DNA from: Bacillota bacterium
GTDB taxonomy: Bacteria; Bacillota; DTU025
Direction: 5' to 3'
Assembly: GCA_012842765.1 (NCBI GenBank)
Contig: DUWJ01000165.1
Coordinates: 1-6,670 of the forward strand
DNA: 6,670 nt
Below the pieces are notes generated by a model that saw only the letters and a program-made list of their open reading frames with translations, had not been told where the DNA came from and made no database searches. The position numbers and the translations under genes are program-made. Numbering within the stretch: the first letter of the stretch is position 1; each line of letters starts with the position of its first letter. This document shows, piece by piece, positions 1-5,350 of this stretch.

Positions 1-531
1 ACTACCATGGCTGTGCCGGTTACAGCGTCCTCAGCGATAGAGCGGCTGGCTGCTGCGTTCAGAGGATATGTAGTCCGAACCCAAGCGAACCCCAGAGCCA
101 TGATGGAAAAAGCCATCGAGGCGCGAGTAAGAATGGGAGAGGCCAGTTTGCCTCACTTTCAGCCTGTAATGGATGGGGTTTTTGCTCTTGCGGTGATCCT
201 TGAGTATCTTGCGAGGGAGGAGACTACTCTTTCGGCGTTTGCACAAATTGCGCCGAGATCGTATATGACCAAACAAGTTGTGGATTGTCCCTGGGAGGAC
301 AAAGGCAGGGTGATGAGGAGGTTGATAGAGGAAACTGATGGTGAGGAGGTTCAGCTGATCGACGGAATAAAGGTCTACAGTGACCACGGCTGGACTTTGA
401 TTCTTCCAGACTCCGAAGAGCCTTTGTTCCACGTGTACAGTGAGGCGCATAGCCAGGAGATTGCGGAGGAAATAGCCGGGATCTATGTCAGTAGGATTGC
501 TGAAACCATATCAGATGCGGGTGCGGTCTAA
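1..531 (+). CDS. C-terminal part of a nucleotidyltransferase/phosphohexomutase fusion-type protein (partial, 5' end outside window)
   Basis: The reading frame is open from the first base, so the ATG at position 7 is probably internal and the gene begins upstream. What is visible resembles the last two domains of an alpha-D-phosphohexomutase. Domain III runs from a strand ending in VTASSAIE through the NPRAMMEKAIEARVRMGEAS and QPVMDGVFALAVILEYLA segments. Domain IV follows, with DGIKVYSDHGWTLILPDSEEP and PLFHVYSEA. These wordings match the branch in which a mannose-1-phosphate guanylyltransferase-like domain is fused in front of a phosphomannomutase-like domain, as in many Bacillota and cyanobacteria; that upstream domain would lie outside the window. 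The sugar-binding loop, normally GExSGH, reads GEASLPH, and the phosphate-binding loop, normally like RxSNTxP, reads LPDSEEP. Mutase activity is therefore doubtful. The cytoplasmic role is presumably in sugar-phosphate or sugar-nucleotide metabolism. Family assignment is fairly secure; the exact substrate is unknown. Confidence 0.82.
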   Translation, partial: TTMAVPVTASSAIERLAAAFRGYVVRTQANPRAMMEKAIEARVRMGEASLPHFQPVMDGVFALAVILEYLAREETTLSAFAQIAPRSYMTKQVVDCPWEDKGRVMRRLIEETDGEEVQLIDGIKVYSDHGWTLILPDSEEPLFHVYSEAHSQEIAEEIAGIYVSRIAETISDAGAV

Positions 532-534
532 AGA

Positions 535-547
535 GCGCGCAACGCGC
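535..547 (+). terminator. Weak hairpin after the phosphohexomutase-like gene
   Basis: A perfect 5-bp GCGCG/CGCGC stem with a 3-nt loop starts 3 nt after the TAA stop. It is followed by AATTATGCG rather than a T-run, so it is at best a poor intrinsic terminator. It may only protect the mRNA end, or be chance. Confidence 0.2.
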
Positions 548-658
548 AATTATGCGTAGCAGCCTGATTAACCCGACATTGATATTGAAGCAGGCCCACA
601 AGCTTGAGGGCGATGGGGCTTGAAAAGTTCAAATGTGAGTGTTGCTTCATGAAAGTAT

Positions 659-675
659 GGCGCGCGGCGAGCGCC
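659..675 (-). terminator. Candidate GC-rich terminator hairpin of the minus-strand DUF4912-GH57 operon
   Basis: GGCGC and GCGCC form a perfect 5-bp GC stem with a 7-nt loop, about 30 nt past the TAA of the minus-strand GH57 gene. Read on the minus strand the stem is followed by ATACTTTC, only a weak T-rich tail. Position and GC content fit a terminator; the tail does not fit well. The rest of the 532-704 convergent gap holds no convincing gene, only a 7-bp inverted repeat (TGAAGCA at 586-592, TGCTTCA at 643-649) with a 50-nt spacing. Confidence 0.33.
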
Positions 676-704
676 CGCGGCTTCCCTCTGTCGAGCACCT
701 GGGC

Positions 705-2312
705 TTACATAGTTGCTCTGCCTGCGTACACCATGTAGTCTATGTTGGGAAACAGGTTACTCTGTTCTTCCAGCTCAGAAAGCCATTCCGGATCTATGTT
801 CGATGATTTTATGTCATCATACAGCCCCAGAAAGTGTGCGGTATGCGTTTCAAACCGCTTTTTTGCATAATCGATGCAGGTTCCGGCTTTCATGATGAAA
901 GCCCAGTCGGAGCTCTGAGCCAACAGCAGTTCGCGTGCGGCTTGAGCTAGGGCGCGCCGCGTCAACTCCGGTTGGGGATGTGGGTATGAGCGGGCCAGTT
1001 CCGTCATTCTCCCTGCCATTGTGTGTAGGTGCGGGTATATCCAGTTGTTGCAATCTGCCAGCCATACCTCGCTGTACCCCATGTATCCCCAAGACGACAT
1101 GGATGGAGTAGCGACCTGGTTTTTCGGATAGAGCTCCAGGTAGTCGGATGGGGTTAACAGGGCTATGGTGTTTTGGTCGTATGCGATTTTGCGGATCACG
1201 TAATCGAGGAACTCAGGACCTTCGAACCACCAATGACCAAAAAGCTCTGCATCGTAAGGAGCCACTACTATGGGCTTGCGGTCCATCACTGATGCTAAGT
1301 ATTCTACTTGACGCTCTCTGTTGAAGACGAAATTGCCCGCGTGTGTAGCGGCTTTTTCAATTGCCCATTGACGCACATATGGCTCTTTTCGATCTGTATT
1401 TCCTGTTACCCGGTAGTACTTCAACCCAGTTTGGAGACGAATAGGGCAGTTCCCCATGAGGGGTTTGATCGATTCCCAATCAAGCTCATATCCGATATCT
1501 CGATAGAACTCCCGGTAGTCGTAATCCCCGGGGTAACCTTCCTGTGCGCTCCAAACCTGTTTGGATGATTCCATGTCGCGACCGAATGCTGCCACTTTTG
1601 AATGGCAGTACACGGGGGCATACACTCCATATCTGGGCCTAGGCGAAGCATTGAGTATGCCGTGGGAGTCGATGAAGAAATACCTCACTCCGGCTTCTCT
1701 GAGGTATTCATCTATCCCTGGTGAGTAACCGCACTCCGGGAGCCAGAAACCTTTGGGAGCGATTCCAAATACTTGCCTGTAGTAGTCGATTCCCGCAAGA
1801 ATCTGCGCGCGGGCAGCTTCGGGACAAACTTCCATCAGCGGGAGATATCCATGTGTGGCTGCAGTAGTGATGAGTTCGACATGACCTGAATCTGAAAGAT
1901 CTTGGAGTCCTTTCGCCATGTCGCCGCCCAGTCGATTCCAATAAACGTCTCGCGCTTCGCGAAAACGGTCTCGGTACATTTGTGCAGTATCATGGAATGC
2001 AGGCAACCAACGCGTGCGCGCAACCTCTCGTTCTGCCAGCTCTACGAGGTTATTCATGTAGTCGGAGAATCTCTGCTGTAGCAGCGGATCGCGGAACATC
2101 GAAAGCAATGTGGGCGAAACCGATATTGTTATTCGGTAAGGAACCTCTTCATCGGCCAGTCGCGAGAGGACTATGTAAAGAGGGATATAGGTTTCAATTA
2201 ATGCTTCGTAGAACCATTTTTCTTCCAGGTAATGTTCGCCGTCGGCGTGTCGCACGAAGGGAAGATGCGCATGCAAGACAAGAGCAAGGTAGCCATTTGG
2301 AGTTGACAACAA
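705..2312 (-). CDS. GH57 family (DUF1957-containing) 1,4-alpha-glucan branching enzyme-like protein
   Basis: This 535-residue protein shows the GH57 conserved regions in order. HAHLPF (14-19) is region 1. ATHGYLPL (152-159) is region 2. GFWLPECGY (188-196) carries the expected nucleophile Glu193. APYDAELFGHWW (351-362) carries the expected acid/base Asp354. A C-terminal helical part of the DUF1957 type contains SSWGY (406-410) and SSDWAF (467-472). Length and motif spacing match the characterised archaeal and Thermus GH57 branching enzymes, in which a Glu/Asp pair sits at nearly the same positions and several tryptophans line the glucan-binding groove; W279, W408 and W417 are plausible equivalents. 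The reaction would be cleavage of alpha-1,4 glucan and transfer to an alpha-1,6 branch, in cytoplasmic glycogen synthesis. The start is TTG at 2312-2310, chosen because GGGAGGT lies 6 nt upstream and the preceding gene's TAG abuts it. No signal peptide or membrane segment is seen. Hydrolytic alpha-amylase activity is the alternative. Confidence 0.9.
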   Translation of the reverse strand: MLSTPNGYLALVLHAHLPFVRHADGEHYLEEKWFYEALIETYIPLYIVLSRLADEEVPYRITISVSPTLLSMFRDPLLQQRFSDYMNNLVELAEREVARTRWLPAFHDTAQMYRDRFREARDVYWNRLGGDMAKGLQDLSDSGHVELITTAATHGYLPLMEVCPEAARAQILAGIDYYRQVFGIAPKGFWLPECGYSPGIDEYLREAGVRYFFIDSHGILNASPRPRYGVYAPVYCHSKVAAFGRDMESSKQVWSAQEGYPGDYDYREFYRDIGYELDWESIKPLMGNCPIRLQTGLKYYRVTGNTDRKEPYVRQWAIEKAATHAGNFVFNRERQVEYLASVMDRKPIVVAPYDAELFGHWWFEGPEFLDYVIRKIAYDQNTIALLTPSDYLELYPKNQVATPSMSSWGYMGYSEVWLADCNNWIYPHLHTMAGRMTELARSYPHPQPELTRRALAQAARELLLAQSSDWAFIMKAGTCIDYAKKRFETHTAHFLGLYDDIKSSNIDPEWLSELEEQSNLFPNIDYMVYAGRATM

Positions 2313-3335
2313 CTACGACCTCCCATTTCCCCGGTTCGATCTGGAGACAATCCACGAAACGCTTCTATGCATGATGCCGTCATCGGATGTGGCGGAAATG
2401 TCAACCGGGTGGTCTCCAAATGGCAGAGACAGGCGGACTGAGAAACTGCCATCAGGTCTGACAGGCATCGGCATGCCGCATACTTCCACTTTAGCCCCTG
2501 CTTCCGTTGCTCCGTGAATGATCAGTTCGGCATCGGCTCTCAACCAGAAGCCGCGTGGGGCTCGGTGTACTTCGCCAGGTTGGCCCATAGGGCTTCCGAC
2601 TGCTCCCACTCCTCCCGATCCGAGGGCAATTTCGTGAAGCAGTTCTTCGGCGCGGGCATGCCTGGAAATACCCGGCGATGAAGGCGATAGGCCATGCGAT
2701 ATGTAACCTTCCTCAATCTCGCGAATGGTTAGCCACTCTTCGTCGACAATCCAGGATGGACCTATCCTTGGCGTGTGGACGGTATTCGACCGCGAGATCA
2801 GGTAGAATTGTGAGGCGCCCGTAACCAGCCCCAGGTCAACACAGTAGGACCTGTCTGATTCCTCCACATTTATGTACCAATTGTTCGCGAAAGGATGGAC
2901 CTCTTTGTCGAAACTGCGGACGGAATTATGGCCATCGAATGTGACGCCTGTTACATCGTGGACGCGGAGCGTCAACTGTGAGCGGTCCAACTCTTCTCCC
3001 AACTGGCGGCGTAGGTTTTTGGCCATGTCTTCGGCGATTTCCCAATATGCGTGCATCCAGAAGGGATCGCGAACTTGAAGCACTATTCTGGTAGCCCCGT
3101 AGAAACCCGGCAAGACCGTGGGTTTGTGGCGCCGAGCGGGGTTCATCTGTAAGTTTTCGGTCTCAAGGATCGTGATCTCCGGGAAGCGTCTGTGTGGAAG
3201 CGGCTGATCGCTCACTTCGGGCGGACTCAGTTCGATTCTGGCATCTTCCGCCATCTGCTGCTCGTGCTGGGACACGCTGGGCGTCCCTGCGCCTTTTTTG
3301 TCTATCGGACTAACTTTATCGAACGAGTCCTGCAC
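2313..3335 (-). CDS. DUF4912 domain protein, partner of GH57 enzyme
   Basis: This 340-residue protein has a low-complexity, polar N-terminus (about 1-70) with no signal peptide or membrane helix. The DUF4912 domain follows (about 74-200), recognised by LPGFYGATRIVLQVRDPFW leading into HAYWEI (95-100), by NNWYINV (151-157), and by a region ending SRSNTVHTPR (181-190). After a Gly/Ser-rich linker (about 236-262) comes a small beta-rich C-terminal module (about 262-332) starting GFWLRADAELIIHG, with PDGSFSVRLSLPFG (294-307), which looks like an immunoglobulin-like fold. The biochemical function of DUF4912 is not established. Its repeated proximity to DUF1957-type GH57 genes suggests a role in alpha-glucan handling, perhaps as a binding or accessory subunit. 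The start is GTG at 3335-3333, supported by AGGGAGG with an 8-nt spacer. The gene heads the operon and its stop codon touches the GH57 start. Family call is confident; function is inferred from context only. Confidence 0.85.
   Translation of the reverse strand: MQDSFDKVSPIDKKGAGTPSVSQHEQQMAEDARIELSPPEVSDQPLPHRRFPEITILETENLQMNPARRHKPTVLPGFYGATRIVLQVRDPFWMHAYWEIAEDMAKNLRRQLGEELDRSQLTLRVHDVTGVTFDGHNSVRSFDKEVHPFANNWYINVEESDRSYCVDLGLVTGASQFYLISRSNTVHTPRIGPSWIVDEEWLTIREIEEGYISHGLSPSSPGISRHARAEELLHEIALGSGGVGAVGSPMGQPGEVHRAPRGFWLRADAELIIHGATEAGAKVEVCGMPMPVRPDGSFSVRLSLPFGDHPVDISATSDDGIMHRSVSWIVSRSNRGNGRS
2318..2324 (-). promoter_or_regulatory. Ribosome binding site of the minus-strand GH57 gene, inside the DUF4912 gene
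   Basis: GGGAGGT on the minus strand lies within the last codons of the DUF4912 gene. It is followed by a 6-nt spacer that contains that gene's TAG stop, then TTG. This fixes the TTG at 2312 as start, although a second TTG follows directly. It implies that the two genes are translated as a coupled pair. Confidence 0.8.
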
Positions 3336-3376
3336 TTGTGGAACCTCCCTTTAAGCGCCAAAACACATAAGGCTCA

Positions 3377-3394
3377 ACGGCTGGTGTTGGCCGT
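3377..3394 (-). repeat. Short inverted repeat in the leader of the DUF4912-GH57 operon
   Basis: ACGGC (3377-3381) and GCCGT (3390-3394) form a perfect 5-bp stem with an 8-nt loop, about 28 nt upstream of the DUF4912 gene's ribosome binding site on the minus strand. It lies just downstream of the TTGACA hexamer, so it could be an operator half-site or a small 5' leader hairpin. It is too short to be more than suggestive. Confidence 0.22.
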
Positions 3395-3403
3395 CTGTCA
3401 ATC

Positions 3404-3463
3404 TCTCGCTTAGTCTGCCCGCGAGAAATGCGGGTTATCCCATACCGGATACTCTTCTCGCTT
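3404..3463. promoter_or_regulatory. Divergent control region with three TCTCGC boxes and overlapping inverted repeats
   Basis: The 166-bp gap between the GTG of the DUF4912 gene and the ATG of the second GH57 gene must hold both promoters. It contains TCTCGCTT at 3404-3411 and again at 3456-3463, plus the inverted copy GCGAGAA at 3421-3427, which pairs perfectly with TTCTCGC at 3455-3461. A second stem, CCCGC (3418-3422) with GCGGG (3430-3434) and a 7-nt loop, competes for the same bases. Two direct copies and one inverted copy of one box suggest an operator for a regulator shared by the two units. A perfect minus-strand TTGACA lies at 3401-3396, but no -10 element stands at the usual distance, so no start point is proposed. 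Confidence 0.35.
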
Positions 3464-3486
3464 TGGGCAACAATAGTTTATGCTTC

Positions 3487-3494
3487 AAGGAGGT
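3487..3494 (+). promoter_or_regulatory. Strong ribosome binding site that fixes the start of the second GH57 gene
   Basis: AAGGAGGT is followed, after 8 nt counted from the end of GGAGG, by the ATG at 3502. An upstream in-frame TTG at 3463 would give a 13-residue extension, but that extension is encoded across this site and has no Shine-Dalgarno sequence of its own. The ATG is therefore the start. Confidence 0.9.
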
Positions 3495-3501
3495 ATTTAC
3501 T

Positions 3502-5100
3502 ATGGACCACATTGGAACGTTTTCTCTGGTGCTTCATTCTCACATCCCATATTGCCGCAGATCCGGAGTGTGGCCATTTGGAGAGGAGTGGGTTTTTGAA
3601 GCAGTGGTGGAGACTTATATCCCTATACTGGATTGGCTCCTGAATTGCCATGAAAAAGGGGTCGGACCCAATGTTACGCTCAGTTTTTCCCCGGTATTGG
3701 CAGAGCAACTTGCGGATGCATACATGAAGTCCCGCATCGTAGAATACATGGACGCTCGCGCCAATGCGGCCCGCGCTGATCTCATGCGACACGAGTTAGT
3801 CCACGACGACAGGCTTGCAAGGCTGTCAAGGAAGTACGTCGAATACTATGAAAACGCTAAGAAACGATTCATAGATTACTACGACGGCGACTTGTTGGGC
3901 GCCATCGCCAAGCTTGCCGCCTCGGGTAGAGTTGAGGTCTTGGCTACATCGGCCAGCCACGCCTATCTGCCATTGCTGCCTCAAGAATCACGTATTCGCA
4001 CTCAGATTCGCGTCGGTTACGAGGCATGCCAACGGCACTTTGGCGTTTTGCCCAAGGGCGCATGGCTTCCCGAATGCGGATACAAGCCTGGCGCAATCGA
4101 GCGCGCGCTGGAGGAATGTGGAATCGAGTATTTCATAGTCGATACTCCAGCAATAGCTGGCGGTGGCCCGCGAAACCTGTATGGTGGCGTTCCTGAGGCT
4201 TTGCGGCGCAACATTGGGGCTGGCTTGCCGAGTATGGCAACGCTCATGCCGTATCGCCTGCGTGGCTCCAAGATGGCTGTTTTCGGGCGCGATGAGGTGA
4301 CAGCTGCTCAGGTATGGTCGAGGGATGTGGGGTATCCGGGTGACGGCAATTACCTCGAATTCCACAAGCGGGACGACTCATCCGGACTTCGTTACTGGAG
4401 GGTTACAAACAAACTCCTGGATTTCGGGCAGAAGCAGCTTTACGACCCTGAGGCTGCTCTAGCAAGCGCAAGAACCCATGCACAGCACTTCGCTGGTGTA
4501 GTAGAGGAAAGGCTTGGTGGTTACGCAGAGAGGACAGGCAGGCATGGGATTATTGTTGCCCCCTACGACATGGAACTTTTCGGGCATTGGTGGCATGAAG
4601 GCGTTGATTGGCTTTCATTGGCAATGGACGCGCTCTGTGCATCGAATCGCGTCGAGTGTGGCACCCTGGGATCTTACTTGAAGCTGCACCCGCCCGTGGA
4701 TGAACTGGAGCTCCCTGAGTGTTCGTGGGGGCATGGCGGAAGACATGGTGTATGGTTCAACTCTGAAACGGAATGGATGTGGCAGGAGATTGAGAGAGCC
4801 ACTGCTATCGGCCGCGAGCTTGAAGGGGTAATTGGGGGCCTAGACGGGGTCCATAAAATCATGGCCGATCAGGCGCTTCGAGAGCTGATGTTGTTGGAAG
4901 CGAGCGATTGGCCCTTCCTCGTGACAACGGGTCAAGCTGGAGGATATGCTCGTGATAGGTTCGCGCAGCATCTGTCCGATTTTGAGGTTCTGGCGCAGGC
5001 AGCGATGGCTAGGGAAACCGATCTGCGATCGCTGGAGGTTTTGGAAGCATCGTCTTCCCGCGATTCGGTCTTTACATGGATCGACTGGGGAAGCCTGTGA
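3502..5100 (+). CDS. Second GH57 family (DUF1957-containing) glucan-acting enzyme, diverged paralogue
   Basis: This 532-residue protein carries the same GH57 signatures as the minus-strand gene. HSHIPY (12-17) is region 1. ATSASHAYLPLL (148-159) is region 2. GAWLPECGY (186-194) carries the expected nucleophile Glu191. APYDMELFGHWW (353-364) carries the expected acid/base Asp356. CSWGHGGRHGVW (407-418) and ASDWPFLV (467-474) belong to the C-terminal DUF1957 part. Both catalytic residues are present, so it should be active. It differs from its neighbour in two active-site loops. The segment from about 223 to 262 is some 19 residues longer. The segment from about 287 to 299 is some 19 residues shorter and lacks the DWE-containing stretch that holds a groove tryptophan in the other enzyme. 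Function could be branching, alpha-amylase or 4-alpha-glucanotransferase. It is cytoplasmic and lacks a signal peptide. It is transcribed away from the DUF4912 operon and towards rapZ. Confidence 0.88.
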   Translation: MDHIGTFSLVLHSHIPYCRRSGVWPFGEEWVFEAVVETYIPILDWLLNCHEKGVGPNVTLSFSPVLAEQLADAYMKSRIVEYMDARANAARADLMRHELVHDDRLARLSRKYVEYYENAKKRFIDYYDGDLLGAIAKLAASGRVEVLATSASHAYLPLLPQESRIRTQIRVGYEACQRHFGVLPKGAWLPECGYKPGAIERALEECGIEYFIVDTPAIAGGGPRNLYGGVPEALRRNIGAGLPSMATLMPYRLRGSKMAVFGRDEVTAAQVWSRDVGYPGDGNYLEFHKRDDSSGLRYWRVTNKLLDFGQKQLYDPEAALASARTHAQHFAGVVEERLGGYAERTGRHGIIVAPYDMELFGHWWHEGVDWLSLAMDALCASNRVECGTLGSYLKLHPPVDELELPECSWGHGGRHGVWFNSETEWMWQEIERATAIGRELEGVIGGLDGVHKIMADQALRELMLLEASDWPFLVTTGQAGGYARDRFAQHLSDFEVLAQAAMARETDLRSLEVLEASSSRDSVFTWIDWGSL

Positions 5101-5126
5101 TATACTCGGAAGTACAAACTGAGTAT
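5098..5126 (+). promoter_or_regulatory. Candidate extended -10 promoter with overlapping inverted repeat, upstream of rapZ
   Basis: TGATATACT (5098-5106) fits an extended -10 element, TG-n-TATACT, and its TGA is the stop codon of the second GH57 gene. No good -35 is present; TCGACT at 5081-5086 is too close at 14 nt, but extended -10 promoters can work without one. Transcription would begin near 5113 and give a leader of roughly 235 nt before rapZ. ATACTCGG (5102-5109) and CTGAGTAT (5119-5126) form an 8-bp inverted repeat with one G-T wobble that overlaps the -10 and the presumed start. This could be an operator or, in read-through mRNA, a hairpin. Confidence 0.42.
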
Positions 5127-5140
5127 GCGACGGGGTTTTT

Positions 5141-5329
5141 ATGCCCGGGCTGATCTCTCCGTCTGGCCCTGTCTTCTGCAGATCTGGATCACTGTTAGAG
5201 ATCAGCTTGTTTCGAACTTTCAATCACATTGGAGTTGTCGCTGAAATTAACGAGTGTGACGGAGATGTGATTGTTTCCTTACGAGGTTTGAGTATCCGAG
5301 ATTTGCAGTGTGACAACAGCAATCGATGA
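5141..5329 (+). CDS. Doubtful 62-residue hypothetical ORF between the second GH57 gene and rapZ
   Basis: An ATG-started frame of 62 codons fills most of the gap, giving a protein with a Ser/Gly-rich beginning and a beta-strand-like stretch around HIGVVAEINECDGDVIVSLR (29-48). I do not recognise the family. There is no good Shine-Dalgarno sequence; the bases before the ATG are CGGGG followed by five T. The frame coincides with the two long inverted repeats, which argues for RNA structure rather than protein. No signal peptide or membrane helix is seen. It could be a real small protein, a decayed gene remnant or a chance frame. Confidence 0.2.
   Translation: MPGLISPSGPVFCRSGSLLEISLFRTFNHIGVVAEINECDGDVIVSLRGLSIRDLQCDNSNR
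5146..5273 (+). ncRNA. Possible structured leader RNA upstream of rapZ (two tandem stem-loops)
   Basis: Two long inverted repeats lie in the gap before rapZ. The first pairs 5146-5158 with 5197-5209: 10 perfect base pairs (GCTGATCTCT with AGAGATCAGC) extended by two G-U pairs and a closing C-G, around a 38-nt interior. The second pairs CAATCACAT (5221-5229) with ATGTGATTG (5265-5273), 9 perfect pairs with a possible extra U-G, around a 35-nt interior. A weaker hairpin (5300-5306 with 5319-5324, one bulge) follows before the rapZ start. The order suggests a folded 5' leader controlling rapZ, or a small RNA. I do not recognise a known riboswitch or T-box. A short open frame overlaps the same bases and is the competing explanation. 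Confidence 0.4.
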
Positions 5330-5350
5330 TCATCAGGGGATGAGAGCATG
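5330..5350 (+). promoter_or_regulatory. rapZ ribosome binding site in the loop of a small hairpin
   Basis: AGGGGA at 5335-5340 is the Shine-Dalgarno sequence, 7 nt before the ATG at 5348. TCATC (5330-5334) can pair with GATGA (5339-5343), placing AGGG in a tetraloop. A 10-bp palindrome, GATGATCATC (5325-5334), overlaps its left side. The stem is only 5 bp, so regulation here is a suggestion; the ribosome binding site itself is well placed. Confidence 0.5.

Noticed and set aside
3396..3401. Perfect minus-strand TTGACA -35 hexamer for the DUF4912-GH57 operon
   Set aside because: No TATAAT-like hexamer stands 16-19 nt downstream; the nearest candidate, TTATGT, is about 25 nt away. Not called as a promoter on its own.
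3463..3501. Upstream in-frame TTG start for the second GH57 gene
   Set aside because: The 13 added residues would be encoded across a near-perfect AAGGAGGT ribosome binding site that serves the ATG at 3502. HSHIPY would be pushed further from the N-terminus than is usual for the family.
5101..5140. Inverted repeat 5102-5126 followed by TTTTT as an intrinsic terminator of the second GH57 gene
   Set aside because: The stem is AT-rich with a wobble, and the T-run starts about 10 nt after it, too far for a standard terminator. A promoter/operator reading fits better.
5125..5244. Alternative short reading frame from ATG 5125, a possible Trp-containing leader peptide
   Set aside because: It has no ribosome binding site, no run of a single regulatory codon and no terminator or antiterminator arrangement after it.
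3446..5298. CGGATACTC at 3446-3454 and its reverse complement at 5290-5298, as a shared operator
   Set aside because: A 9-base match between two gaps of this size on either strand is not far from chance expectation, and the positions relative to starts do not agree.
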